64,000 bases of DNA from DATJLY01 sp035604615 (lineage in GTDB: Bacteria > Pseudomonadota > Alphaproteobacteria > ATCC43930 > CGMCC-115725): positions 1 through 64,000 of the forward strand of contig DATNID010000022.1 of assembly GCA_035604615.1 (NCBI GenBank). The letters run 5' to 3'. A program made the translations under genes and the position numbers. Positions 32,122 to 41,079 of the stretch are shown here, piece after piece; within the stretch, counting starts at the first letter, position 1, and each line of letters begins with the position of its first letter. Under the pieces are notes generated by a model. That model did not search any database, was not told the origin of the DNA, and saw only the letters and a program-made list of their open reading frames with translations.

Positions 32122-32928
32122 TTACATCACCGCGAGCGTCGCGTTGGGCACGTCGGTAATCAGCATCGCGCCCGGATAGTGCGAGATGAAAAAGGGCGGC
32201 TTCACCGCCTCCACCACGGCTTGCGGCGTGACGCCGCAGGCCCAGAACACGGGCAGCTCGTCGGCCCTGATCTCGACCGGATCGCCGTAATCGGGCCGCG
32301 CCAGATCGGCGATGCCAAGATCGCCCGGCAGACCCAGATGCACCGGCGCGCCGTGGACGCCGGGAAAGCGCGAGGTCACCTGCACCGCGCGGATCGCGTC
32401 GGCCGGGCGGAACGGGCGCATCGAAACGACGAGCGGGCCATGAAAGCGCCCGGCGGGCGCGGTCGCGACGTTGGTGCGGTACATCGGCACGGTGGTGCCG
32501 GCCTCGATGTGGCGGATCGTGAGCCCGGCTTCGATCAACGGCCACTCGAACGACAGCGAGCAGCCGAGCACGAAGGTGACAAGGTCGTTGCGCCAATAGT
32601 CCCGCACGTCGCCGGGCGCGTCGATCGCCACGCCGTCGCGAAACACGCGATAGCGCGGCACGTCGGTGCGGATGTCGATGTCGTGCCCGAGCGCCGGCAG
32701 GTCGGCGCGCCCCGGCTCGCCCACGGCGAGGAGCGGGCAGGGCTTCGGGTTCTTCAGGCAGAAGCGCAGGAAATCCTCGGCCCAGTCGGCCGGCAGGATG
32801 GCGATGTTGCCCTGCGCCATGCCCGGCCCTACGCCCGCCGTCTGGCCGGTGTATTCGCCGCGGCGGATGCGCGCGCGCGCCTCGGCGGCGGACAGGCCGG
32901 CGAGGGGCGTGGCGTTCCGGTGCGGCAT
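32122..32928 (-). CDS. DUF1445 family putative hydro-lyase / D-glutamate cyclase type
   Basis: 268-residue member of the YcsI/DUF1445 family. Blocks: GLSAAEARARIRRGEYTGQT, GMAQGNIAILPADWAEDFLR, LVTFVLGCSLSFEWPLIEAG and RPADAIRAVQVTSRFPGVHG; ISHYPGAMLITDVPNATL is the closing block. The family is annotated as hydro-lyase and is related to part of the mitochondrial D-glutamate cyclase, which interconverts D-glutamate and 5-oxo-D-proline. Its position against 5-oxoprolinase supports that link. It follows the binding-protein gene by eight bases on the same strand. Confidence 0.88.
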   Translation of the reverse strand: MPHRNATPLAGLSAAEARARIRRGEYTGQTAGVGPGMAQGNIAILPADWAEDFLRFCLKNPKPCPLLAVGEPGRADLPALGHDIDIRTDVPRYRVFRDGVAIDAPGDVRDYWRNDLVTFVLGCSLSFEWPLIEAGLTIRHIEAGTTVPMYRTNVATAPAGRFHGPLVVSMRPFRPADAIRAVQVTSRFPGVHGAPVHLGLPGDLGIADLARPDYGDPVEIRADELPVFWACGVTPQAVVEAVKPPFFISHYPGAMLITDVPNATLAVM

Positions 32929-32936
32929 CGCGCCCC

Positions 32937-34184
32937 CTACTTCAACGCATTCTCATAGGGATAGATCAGATCGCCGGTCTTGTATTCCGGCGGGTCGACG
33001 ACCGCGACCTTGGCCGGGTCGCTGAACTGGTCGAGCGTCTTGCCGGAGATGTTGCGGTACTGCACGGTGAGGAAGCGCGACTTGTTCCACTCGCCGTCCG
33101 GCCCGTAGCGGAAATTTCCCAGGACGGTGTGAAGTTCGTTGCTGTGGAGCCACTCGGCGATCTTGTCCTGATCGAGGCTCTTCGCGCCCGCGACGCCCTC
33201 GGCCAGGACCTGGGCATAGGCGTAGGCCGAGGTCGCGGTGTTGTAGCCCAGTGGGTCGACGCCCTCGCCCGGTGCCTGGGCCTGGTACTTCTTCAGCATG
33301 TCCTCGACGCCGGGGAACAGCAGCGGCTTCAGCGGCAGCCAGTTCTCGTAGCCGACGATGCCGTTCAAGAGCGGGCCAAGCTGCATCTTGATGGTGGTGT
33401 TGTTCAAGCCCACCATCGAGCCGCCGAACATCTTCGGCTTGAAGCCGATCTCGCTCAAGGATTTGATCATGCCCACCGAGTCCGGCGGATATGAGGCGAT
33501 GTAGAAGATGTCGGGGTTGGTCGCCTGGACCGCGCGCACGATGGGCGAGAAATCGGTCGTGGTCGGCGGGTAGGACTTGTCGTAGACCACCTTGATGCCG
33601 TGCGCCTTGGCATTCTCGCGCGCGCCGTCCGAGGCGTTGCGCGAGAATTCCTGGTCGCTCGAGGCCATCGCCACCGTCTGCGGCTTCGGGTTCTGCGCCG
33701 CCGCGACGTTGAAGAAGCCGCGCGAGAACACCACGGTCGGATCGGGCCCGGTCTGCACCGTCGAGAAATATTTCGGATAGTGGAACTGCTCGTTGACGCC
33801 CAAGGCCGTGAGGCTGACCAGCACCATGTTGTGCGCCATCGCGATCGGCATCAGCGGCGCGTTCATGACGGTCGAATAGGGCCCGAGGATAAGCTCGACC
33901 TTGTCCACCTCGAGCAGCTTCGTGTAGATGCCCGGGACCTGCGCCGGCGCGGTCTGGTCGTCGTAATAGACGAGCTTCACCGGCCGGCCCAGAAGGCCGC
34001 CCTTGGCGTTCTGGTCCGCCTCCCAGATCTTGAGCGCCAGGAGCGCCACCTTGCCGTTGGCCGCGCCGCCGCCCGTGAGCGCCATCGAGAAGCCGATGCG
34101 AATGGGCTCCTGCGCCGCTAAGGGCGACGCCAGTGCCAGCGCCGCGAGGATCGTTGCAGCAAGAAATTCACGCGGCATTTTCAT
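32937..34184 (-). CDS. Branched-chain-type ABC transporter substrate-binding protein 1
   Basis: LivJ/K-like type I periplasmic receptor, 415 aa. The signal peptide MKMPREFLAATILAALALAS is cut near LAAQ-EP; then IRIGFSMALTGGGAANGKVA, KLVYYDDQTAPAQVPGIY, VELILGPYSTVMNAPLMPIA and NPDIFYIASYPPDSVGMIKS. A palindromic repeat ends seven bases upstream of ATG 34184, leaving no room for an ordinary ribosome site except the GAAGGA of the repeat arm. Co-directional with DUF1445 downstream, so it may capture 5-oxoproline or D-glutamate; that is inference. No permease near. Confidence 0.88.
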   Translation of the reverse strand: MKMPREFLAATILAALALASPLAAQEPIRIGFSMALTGGGAANGKVALLALKIWEADQNAKGGLLGRPVKLVYYDDQTAPAQVPGIYTKLLEVDKVELILGPYSTVMNAPLMPIAMAHNMVLVSLTALGVNEQFHYPKYFSTVQTGPDPTVVFSRGFFNVAAAQNPKPQTVAMASSDQEFSRNASDGARENAKAHGIKVVYDKSYPPTTTDFSPIVRAVQATNPDIFYIASYPPDSVGMIKSLSEIGFKPKMFGGSMVGLNNTTIKMQLGPLLNGIVGYENWLPLKPLLFPGVEDMLKKYQAQAPGEGVDPLGYNTATSAYAYAQVLAEGVAGAKSLDQDKIAEWLHSNELHTVLGNFRYGPDGEWNKSRFLTVQYRNISGKTLDQFSDPAKVAVVDPPEYKTGDLIYPYENALK

Positions 34185-34190
34185 GGATCG

Positions 34191-34290
34191 TGCGTCCTTC
34201 GACTACGCGGCGCTACGCACCGCTCCGCTCAGGATGAGGCGAAAACTCTACCTCATCGTTGAGCGGAGCGAAGCGTAGTCGAAGGGCGCA
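34191..34290. repeat. Palindromic repeat element, copy 2
   Basis: Arms TGCGTCCTTCGACTACGC and the complement of GCGTAGTCGAAGGGCGCA; inner arms GCTCCGCTCAGGATGAGG and the complement of CCTCATCGTTGAGCGGAGC. Sits between the end of the PcaB-like gene and the start of the binding-protein gene on the minus strand. Confidence 0.88.
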
Positions 34291-34305
34291 ACCGAGTCGA
34301 TCCGG

Positions 34306-35655
34306 TCACGCGCCGCGCCGCGCCAGCACGCGGTCCACCATCTCGCCGGCGAGGCCGAGATAGTTCGCCGGATCGACCAGCTTCGCCAACGCGGCGCGGT
34401 CCATGTGCGCCGATATCTCGCGGTCCTCGGCGAGGAGGTCGAGGAACGGCCGGCCCGTGGCGATCACCTTGCGGCAGATGTCGTAGACGAGATCGTGCGC
34501 GCGCTGGCGGCCGAGATGGGGCCCCAGCCCCATCATCACGGCCTCCGACACGATGAGGCCGCGCGTCAGGTCAAGATTGGCGCGCATGCGCACGGGATCG
34601 ACCTCGAGCCCCGCGACCAGGAAACGGGCCTGCGCCAAGGCCCCGGCCGAAAGCAGGAAGATCTCGGGCACCGCGATCCATTCGATCTCCCACGGTCCGG
34701 TGGCGCGCTCGTGGTCCTCGACCATGGCGTCGAGCAGCGCCGCCACGTTCTGCCGCACCATCGCGACGCAGGCGGTGATGTAGTTGGACGAGATCGGGTT
34801 GCGCTTCTGCGGCATGGTGCTGCTCGAGCCGCGCCCCTCGGCGAAAGGCTCGTACACTTCCTCGACCTCGGTCTGCATCATCAGCTTCACGTCGGTCGCG
34901 ATCTTGCCGAGCGTGCCGGTGACGAGGCCGAGGAAGCAGCCGGCCTCGGCGATGCGGTCCCGCATGGTGTGCCAGGCGATCTCGGGCTCGCCGAGGCCCA
35001 GCTCCGCCATCAGCCCTTCCTGCACCTCGAGGCCGCGCGTGCCGAGCGAGCTCAAGTTTCCGGCGGCGCCGCCGAACTCGCCGACCAGCACGCGCGGGCG
35101 CAGCTCCTTGAGGCGTGCGCGATGGCGGTCGATCCCGGCGAGCAGCACCGCCATCTTGTAGCCGAAGGTGATCGGTACCGCCTGCTGCAGGTTGCTGCGC
35201 CCCGCCATCGGCGTGTCGCGATAGCGCCGGGCGAGATCGGCAAGCGATCCGGCGATCGCGTCGAGCTCCCTCTCGACGATGACGAGAGCGGCGCGGATTT
35301 GCATTACCGTCGCGGTGTCGGTGATGTCCTGCGTGGTGGCGCCCCAATGGCACCACTCGCCGAGCCCGTCGCGGCACAGCGCCACGAGCTGCTGCACCAC
35401 CGGCAGCACCGGATAGCCGATGCGCTCGGTCTGGCGCTTCAAGAGCGCCATGTCGAACTCCTCGGCGCGGCAGTGGCGGCAGATCTCCTGCGCTGCCGCT
35501 TCGGGAATGATGCCGAGCCGCGCCTCGACCCGCGCCAGCGCCGCCTCGATGTCGAGATAACATTGCACGCGGTTCTCGTCCGAGAACACTTGGCGCATCT
35601 CGGCGCTGCCGAAGAGATCGCGGAAAACCGCGGAGTCGAGGGCGCTCGCAGCCAT
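34306..35655 (-). CDS. PcaB-like lyase of the fumarase/adenylosuccinate lyase superfamily
   Basis: 449 residues. The superfamily signature GSSSTMPQKRNPISSNYI is at about 285; GATTQDITDTATVMQIR and TPMAGRSNLQQAVPITFGYK are other substrate blocks. The pattern fits 3-carboxy-cis,cis-muconate cycloisomerase-like proteins better than true PurB, and no purine gene adjoins. Other protocatechuate genes are absent, so the substrate may differ. ATG 35655. It is upstream of the binding-protein gene on the same strand but separated by repeat copy 2. Confidence 0.8.
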   Translation of the reverse strand: MAASALDSAVFRDLFGSAEMRQVFSDENRVQCYLDIEAALARVEARLGIIPEAAAQEICRHCRAEEFDMALLKRQTERIGYPVLPVVQQLVALCRDGLGEWCHWGATTQDITDTATVMQIRAALVIVERELDAIAGSLADLARRYRDTPMAGRSNLQQAVPITFGYKMAVLLAGIDRHRARLKELRPRVLVGEFGGAAGNLSSLGTRGLEVQEGLMAELGLGEPEIAWHTMRDRIAEAGCFLGLVTGTLGKIATDVKLMMQTEVEEVYEPFAEGRGSSSTMPQKRNPISSNYITACVAMVRQNVAALLDAMVEDHERATGPWEIEWIAVPEIFLLSAGALAQARFLVAGLEVDPVRMRANLDLTRGLIVSEAVMMGLGPHLGRQRAHDLVYDICRKVIATGRPFLDLLAEDREISAHMDRAALAKLVDPANYLGLAGEMVDRVLARRGA

Positions 35656-35680
35656 TCATGTGCTCCCGAAAGGCCAAGGA

Positions 35681-36847
35681 TCAGGCGGTGCCGACCTCGC
35701 GCATGCCGACCGGCGCTTGCCGGCGGCGCTTCGATTCGGCGTCGATCAGCTGCGCCAGCTCGGGGTGGCGTGCCTCGATCTGGCGGAAATCGGCGAGGTC
35801 GAGATGCAGCAGCTCGCAATTGGTGAGCGCCGTCGCCGTGGCGCTGCGCGGCTCGCCGGTGATGAGCGCCAGCTCGCCGAAGAAATGGCCCGGGCCCAGG
35901 ATCAACGGCTGCGGCTTGATGTCGATCGCGACCTCGCCCGAGACGATGAAATACATGCAGTCGCCGGGCTGACCGCGGCGGATGATGACGTCGCCGGCGG
36001 AGACGTCGCCCGGCCGCAGGAGCTGCGCCACCTCGGCGATGGTGCCGGCGCCCAGGCCGCGCAGGAACGGCACCCGCGCCACCAGGTCCCAGGTGCGCAG
36101 GAACTCGCTGCGCCGCATCTCGTGGCTGAATCCGGTCACCAGGATCGCCGTCCACAGCGCGCACACGCCGATGCCGCACAGCATCACCGCGCCGGCCAGG
36201 AACCGGCCCAGAACCGTGACCGGGATCTCGTCGCCGTAGCCCACCGTGGTGAGGGTGGTCGCCGCCCACCATAGCGCGCGCGGGATGCTGCCGAACGTAT
36301 CGGGCTGGGCTTCGCCCTCGACCACATAGGCGAGCGTCGCGGCGATCACCAGCACCATGATGAAGGCGAGCAGCAGGCCGAACAGGGTCCGCCGCGCGTT
36401 GCGCAGGACGCGGCCCAGAAGGTCCAGCCCCGGCGCATAGGCGACCAGCTTCAGAAGCCACAGCGCGCCGAACAGCTGCGCCGTCGCGGCCGGCACGCCG
36501 ACCGCGCGCTCGATGAGCGGCATGATTCCGGCCAGGTCGACGATGCCGGCGAAATTGGTCGCCCAGTGGAAGCGCGCGCGCCACGGCTCGTCCTTGTGCG
36601 CCCAGTGCGCCCATGGCGCGATCGCCAGCCTCAGCGCGTATTCGATCGCGAAGACCAGCGCGACGAACCAGATCACCGGCGCGAACAGCCAGTCCCAATC
36701 GCGGTCGATGTTGGGCTGCGTCGCCAGCACGACGCAGGTGACGCCGGCGACGATGGCGGCTTCGTGGACCATGCGAATGGGCCTCGCCCACGGTCCCTGC
36801 GGCGTCGTGTCGAGCGCCTCGGCGAGCTTCTCGAGCGTGAGAGCCAT
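35681..36847 (-). CDS. Cyclic-nucleotide-gated potassium channel (MloK1-like)
   Basis: Six membrane helices (residues about 25-230) with a K+ selectivity filter TTLTTVGYGDEIPVT, then a C-terminal cyclic-nucleotide-binding domain (260-365): IIRRGQPGDCMYFIVSGEVA, GHFFGELALITGEPRSATAT, the Arg of which should contact the nucleotide phosphate. The S4 segment is poor in Arg repeats, as in the Mesorhizobium MloK1 channel, which is not voltage gated. 388 aa. Starts 125 bases from the divergent MFS gene and lies 25 bases before the PcaB-like gene. Confidence 0.92.
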   Translation of the reverse strand: MALTLEKLAEALDTTPQGPWARPIRMVHEAAIVAGVTCVVLATQPNIDRDWDWLFAPVIWFVALVFAIEYALRLAIAPWAHWAHKDEPWRARFHWATNFAGIVDLAGIMPLIERAVGVPAATAQLFGALWLLKLVAYAPGLDLLGRVLRNARRTLFGLLLAFIMVLVIAATLAYVVEGEAQPDTFGSIPRALWWAATTLTTVGYGDEIPVTVLGRFLAGAVMLCGIGVCALWTAILVTGFSHEMRRSEFLRTWDLVARVPFLRGLGAGTIAEVAQLLRPGDVSAGDVIIRRGQPGDCMYFIVSGEVAIDIKPQPLILGPGHFFGELALITGEPRSATATALTNCELLHLDLADFRQIEARHPELAQLIDAESKRRRQAPVGMREVGTA

Positions 36848-36972
36848 CGGACCCCTTCACCTGACCTTGCCGGCAAGAGTAGTTTCATTCCGCCCGCACC
36901 GGCAATCGACAAATGCGCCGGCGCCGGCCAAGGTGCCGAGCATGAAACGGATGCCGAGACGGGCCGTTTGAG

Positions 36973-38388
36973 ATGTGGCCTCGCCCGCCGCGCCAGATCA
37001 TCGTACCGCTGATCGTCGCGTGCGCTCTGTTCATGCAAAACCTCGACTCGACCGTGATCGCGACCGCGCTGCCCTCGATCGCGGCCTCGCTCGGCGAGGA
37101 CCCGCTGCGCCTCAACCTCGCGATCACGTCCTATCTCCTGAGCTTGGCCGTGTTCATCCCGCTGTCGGGCTGGATGGCGGACCGATTCGGGGCGCGGCCG
37201 GTGTTCTGCTGCGCCATCGCCGTCTTCACCCTGGGCTCGGCCGGGTGCGGGCTGGCGCATAACCTGCCGGAGCTCGTGGCGTCCCGCATCGTGCAGGGGA
37301 TGGGCGGATCGATGATGGTCCCGGTCGGGCGGCTGGTGCTGCTTCGCACCGTGGCCAAGTCCGACCTGGTGCGCGCCTTGGCGTTCCTGTCGATGCCGGC
37401 GCTGCTCGGGCCGGTGATCGGGCCGCCGCTCGGCGGCTTCATCGTGACCTACAGTTCGTGGCGCTGGATCTTCTACATCAACCTGCCGGTGGGGGTGCTC
37501 GGCATCGCGCTGGCGCTGGCCTTCATCGCCGACATCAAGGAGCCCGAGGCCGGCCCGCTCGATCTGCGCGGCTTCGTGCTCGCCGGCTTCGGGCTCGCCG
37601 GGCTCACCTTCGGCATGGAGGCGGTGGGGCGCGGCGCGCTCCCGATCATGGTGGTGGGCGGGCTCATCGTCGGTGGCGCCATCTGCGCCGCGCTCTATGT
37701 CCTCCACGCGCGGCATGCGTCCTATCCGATCATCGACCTCGCGCTGATGCGGATACCGACCTTCTTCGCCTCGATCCTGGGCGGGTCGCTGTTCCGCGTC
37801 GGCATCGGCTCGCTGCCTTTCCTGCTGCCGATGATGTTGCAGGTGGGCTTCGGCATGAACGCGCTGGGCTCGGGCCTCCTCACCTTCGCCAGCGCCGCCG
37901 GCGCCATGACCATGCGGGTGTCGGCCACGCCGGTGATCCGCCGCGTCGGATTCCGCCGCGTGCTGATCGCCGGTTCGATAATCAGCAGCGTGTTCATGCT
38001 GGGCTACAGCCTGTTCCGGCCGGGGACGCCGCATGTCGTGATCTTCGTGGCGCTGCTGGTGGGCGGGTTCTTCCGCTCGATGCAGTTCACCTGCGTCAAC
38101 ACCATCGCCTATGCCGACGTGCCGCCGGCGCTGATGAGCCGCGCCACCAGCCTTGCCAGCATGGCACAGCAATTGTCGGTGAGCTTCGGCGTCGGTATCG
38201 CCGCCTTGTCGCTGCATCTCACCCTCCTGGCGCGCGGCGAGGCGGCGCTGGGCGCGAGCGATTTTCCCTACACGTTCGTCCTGGTGGCGCTTATCTCGGT
38301 TTGCTCGGTGTTCCTGTTCATCCCGCTCGCGCCCGACGCTGGGGCCGAGGTCAGCGGCCATCGCGCGGCCCCGCGCGCGGCTCCGTGA
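36973..38388 (+). CDS. MFS multidrug exporter, DHA2 (EmrB/QacA) type
   Basis: 471-residue, about 14-helix proton-coupled exporter. Motifs: CALFMQNLDSTVIATALPSI in helix 1, motif A as GWMADRFGARPVF, motif C as LLGPVIGPPLGGFIV, and SSWRWIFYINLPVGVLGIAL. ATG 36973. No EmrA-like fusion partner or regulator adjoins. A strong intrinsic terminator overlaps its stop codon, so it is a single-gene transcript. Confidence 0.93.
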   Translation: MWPRPPRQIIVPLIVACALFMQNLDSTVIATALPSIAASLGEDPLRLNLAITSYLLSLAVFIPLSGWMADRFGARPVFCCAIAVFTLGSAGCGLAHNLPELVASRIVQGMGGSMMVPVGRLVLLRTVAKSDLVRALAFLSMPALLGPVIGPPLGGFIVTYSSWRWIFYINLPVGVLGIALALAFIADIKEPEAGPLDLRGFVLAGFGLAGLTFGMEAVGRGALPIMVVGGLIVGGAICAALYVLHARHASYPIIDLALMRIPTFFASILGGSLFRVGIGSLPFLLPMMLQVGFGMNALGSGLLTFASAAGAMTMRVSATPVIRRVGFRRVLIAGSIISSVFMLGYSLFRPGTPHVVIFVALLVGGFFRSMQFTCVNTIAYADVPPALMSRATSLASMAQQLSVSFGVGIAALSLHLTLLARGEAALGASDFPYTFVLVALISVCSVFLFIPLAPDAGAEVSGHRAAPRAAP

Positions 38389-38403
38389 AGCGCGCGGTTT
38401 TTT
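38371..38403 (+). terminator. Intrinsic terminator of the MFS exporter gene
   Basis: Perfect 8-bp stem CCGCGCGC (38371-38378) with GCGCGCGG (38390-38397), an 11-base loop that contains the TGA stop codon, then six T (38398-38403). Since the stem begins inside the coding region, the last codons and the terminator share sequence. Confidence 0.85.
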
Positions 38404-38464
38404 CGCTTGCCCCGGCGCGCCCGAGCGATTGAACTAGGGACGCACACGCTCCGGGGAGACGCCG

Positions 38465-39712
38465 ATGAAGTTCCACTTCTTCCACCTCATGCCCTATCCC
38501 GACCTGCCGGCCGATTTCCGCGACAAGTACTCCTCGGTGTGGGTGGATGTGCCGGTGTCGCTCTACGACCCCGCGGTCGCCAACCGCAGCTACGGCGACT
38601 ATCTCGACGAGCTCGAATATGCCGACCAGGTCGGCTTCGACGGCATCTGCGTCAACGAGCATCACCAGAATGCCTATGGCCTGATGCCGTCGCCCAACCT
38701 GATGGCGGCGGCGCTGGCGCGGCGCACGTCGCACGCCAAGCTGGTGGTGATGGGGAATTCGGTCGCGCTCTACAACCCGCCGACCCGCGTCGCCGAGGAG
38801 ATGGCGATGCTCGACGTGATGTCGGGCGGGCGCCTGGTCGCGGGCTTCCCGGTGGGGACGCCGCAGGACACCGTCTTCGCCTATGGCCAGTCGCCGGCGA
38901 CCTTGCGCGAGAAATATCGCGAGGGCGTGGGGCTGGTGCTGCGCGCCTGGCAGGAGCCTGGCGTGTTCTCGTTCAACGGCAAGTACACGCAGCTGCGCTA
39001 TGTTAATGTGTGGCCGCGCCCGGTGCAGAAGCCGCGTCCGCCGGTATGGGTCCCCGGCGGCGCCAGCGTCGAGACCTGGGACTGGTGCGTCGAGAACGAT
39101 TTTCTCTACGCCAACCTCTCATATTTCGGGTACCTCGAGGCGCAGAAGGTGATGGACGGGTTCTGGGCCTCGGTCAAGCGCCACGATGTCGAGCCCAATC
39201 CCTACCACGCGGGATTCCTGCAATTCGTCGGCGTCGCCGACAGCGATGCCGAGGCCGAGCGGCTCTATGCCGAGCCCGCCAAGTATTTCTACCGCAACTG
39301 CCTCCATGTCGGGGCGGGCTACGTCAATCCGCCGGGCTACACCTCGCTCGCCACCATCCGCGCCGGCATCGAGGGACAGGTCGCGCGCATCACGCGGCGC
39401 GCCGGCTCGCGCGCCGAGCTGGCGACCTTGGGCTGGAAGGATTTCATCGATCGCGGCTATGTCGTGGCCGGCAGCCCGGACACGGTGGTGGACAAGCTCA
39501 CCGAGCTGGCGACCAAGCTCAATATCGGCCATCTCATGGTGCTGCTGCACTTCGGCAACATGTCGCGCGAGACCACCCTCTACAACACCACGCGCTTTGC
39601 CAAGGAGATCATCCCGCGCCTGCGCGACCGCTTCAGCGACTGGGAAGACAAATGGTGGCCGCGCGACACGCTCGCCGCGCCGGCCAAGCCGCAACCCGTC
39701 GCAGCCGAATGA
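38465..39712 (+). CDS. LLM class flavin-dependent oxidoreductase (luciferase-like)
   Basis: 415-residue flavin monooxygenase-type barrel: MKFHFFHLMPYPDLPADFRD, QVGFDGICVNEHHQNAYGLM, MAMLDVMSGGRLVAGFPVGT and YVVAGSPDTVVDKLTELATK. Uses reduced FMN/F420-like flavin from a separate reductase (not seen here). ATG 38465 after CGGGGAGACGCCG. It leads a run with an alpha/beta hydrolase (12-base gap) and a cupin, as expected for an oxidative cleavage route. Substrate unknown. Confidence 0.9.
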   Translation: MKFHFFHLMPYPDLPADFRDKYSSVWVDVPVSLYDPAVANRSYGDYLDELEYADQVGFDGICVNEHHQNAYGLMPSPNLMAAALARRTSHAKLVVMGNSVALYNPPTRVAEEMAMLDVMSGGRLVAGFPVGTPQDTVFAYGQSPATLREKYREGVGLVLRAWQEPGVFSFNGKYTQLRYVNVWPRPVQKPRPPVWVPGGASVETWDWCVENDFLYANLSYFGYLEAQKVMDGFWASVKRHDVEPNPYHAGFLQFVGVADSDAEAERLYAEPAKYFYRNCLHVGAGYVNPPGYTSLATIRAGIEGQVARITRRAGSRAELATLGWKDFIDRGYVVAGSPDTVVDKLTELATKLNIGHLMVLLHFGNMSRETTLYNTTRFAKEIIPRLRDRFSDWEDKWWPRDTLAAPAKPQPVAAE

Positions 39713-39724
39713 GCGGGCAGGGCG

Positions 39725-40519
39725 ATGCTGACGAGTGAAACGGTCCGCCTCCCAAGGAGCGGACGGACTTGGCATGTCTTCGGCGGCGGCGCGGGCCAGC
39801 CGCTCCTGTGGCTGCACGGGCCGCGCGGCGTCGATGCCAGCGATCCGCTGCTCGAGGCGCTGGCGGCGCGGCACCGCATCGTGGCGCCGCTCGCTCCCGG
39901 CTTCGCCGACCTCGACGAGCTCGGCGAGATTGACTCGATCCCCGAGCTGGCGCTCGATTACGACGATCTGCTGCGCAGCCTGAAGCTCGGCTCGCTGCCG
40001 ATCGTCGGGCACTCCTTCGGCGCCATGATCGCGGCCGAGCTCGCGGCGCATTTCCCCGACCGCCCGACGCGGCTCGTGCTGATCGCGCCGGTGGGATTGT
40101 GGAACGACGCCTATCCCGTCGCCGATCTCTTCGCCGTGCCGGTCGGCGAGATGGACCAGGTGCTGTGGCACGACGTGGCCGCGCGCGACGCCTATGCCGC
40201 GCGGCTCGCGGTCGCCGCCTCGACCCAGGACCAGGTCGAACAGATGCTGGCCTTGACGCGCAATCTCACCTCGCTGACCAAGTTCCTGTGGCCCATCCCC
40301 GACAAGGGGCTGCGCCGTCGTTTGCGGCGCATTGCGGCGCCGACGCTGATACTCTTCGGCGCCGAGGACAAGTTCGTGCCGGCGCGCTATGCCGCCGATT
40401 TCGCTGCCGGGATCGCGGCTTCCGAGTCCCTCGTCCTCAAGGGCGCGGGGCACATGGTGCCCTACGAGAAGACCGCCGACACCGCCGCCGCGATCGAGCG
40501 CTTCCTGGCGCGGAACTGA
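39725..40519 (+). CDS. Alpha/beta hydrolase
   Basis: 264 aa with a full triad: nucleophile Ser in PIVGHSFGAMIAAELAA (near 96), Asp in ILFGAEDKFVPARYA (near 218) and His in KGAGHMVPYEKTA (near 246). The oxyanion region is LLWLHGPRGVDASDP. No signal peptide. Between the LLM oxidoreductase and a cupin gene in one direction with short gaps; it could hydrolyse the ester or ring-opened product of the flavin enzyme. Confidence 0.88.
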   Translation: MLTSETVRLPRSGRTWHVFGGGAGQPLLWLHGPRGVDASDPLLEALAARHRIVAPLAPGFADLDELGEIDSIPELALDYDDLLRSLKLGSLPIVGHSFGAMIAAELAAHFPDRPTRLVLIAPVGLWNDAYPVADLFAVPVGEMDQVLWHDVAARDAYAARLAVAASTQDQVEQMLALTRNLTSLTKFLWPIPDKGLRRRLRRIAAPTLILFGAEDKFVPARYAADFAAGIAASESLVLKGAGHMVPYEKTADTAAAIERFLARN

Positions 40520-40538
40520 CAAACTTCGGGAGGACCCC

Positions 40539-41072
40539 ATGGCAAAGCCCGTCCGCCGCGTCGTCACCGGCCACAACGCCGCCGGCAAGTCGATCTTCGT
40601 CGAGGATGCGGCCGCCACCATGGTGAACGAGAACAATGCCGGCGTCACCGTGACCGAGCTGTGGGAAACGCGCGCGACGCCCGCGAGCAACGCCGGCGCG
40701 GACGACCCGACCAAGCACGCCTTCCGCCTGATGCCGCCCAAGAACGGCTCGAATTTCCGCGTCATCGAATATCTGCCGGACAAGCAGCGCGTCGCCGCCC
40801 TCAAGGGCCAGCCCGGCGCCGCGCACAATACGATGATCGAAGGCTATCAGCGCGATCTCGCCAACAAGCGCCATCCCGGCTTCCACAAGACCAATACGGT
40901 CGACTACGCGATCGTGCTCTCGGGCGAGATCTGGGCGCTGATGGACGAGGGCGAGGTGCTGCTCAAAACGGGCGACGTGCTAATCCAGCGCGGCACCAGC
41001 CACGCCTGGAGCGTCCGCACCGACGCGCCCGCCACCGTCGCCTTCGTCCTCATCGACGCCGAGCCGCTCTAG
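40539..41072 (+). CDS. Single-domain cupin protein
   Basis: 177 aa with a C-terminal cupin barrel: DYAIVLSGEIWALMDEGEVL then LLKTGDVLIQRGTSHAWSVR, where GTSHAW supplies a metal-type His; the first motif His pair is not clear, with HKTNTVDYAIVLSGE as the nearest. ATG 40539 follows CGGGAGGACCCC. Last of the LLM-hydrolase-cupin run. Function may be isomerase, dioxygenase or ligand sensor. Confidence 0.78.
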   Translation: MAKPVRRVVTGHNAAGKSIFVEDAAATMVNENNAGVTVTELWETRATPASNAGADDPTKHAFRLMPPKNGSNFRVIEYLPDKQRVAALKGQPGAAHNTMIEGYQRDLANKRHPGFHKTNTVDYAIVLSGEIWALMDEGEVLLKTGDVLIQRGTSHAWSVRTDAPATVAFVLIDAEPL

Positions 41073-41079
41073 CCCTTCC

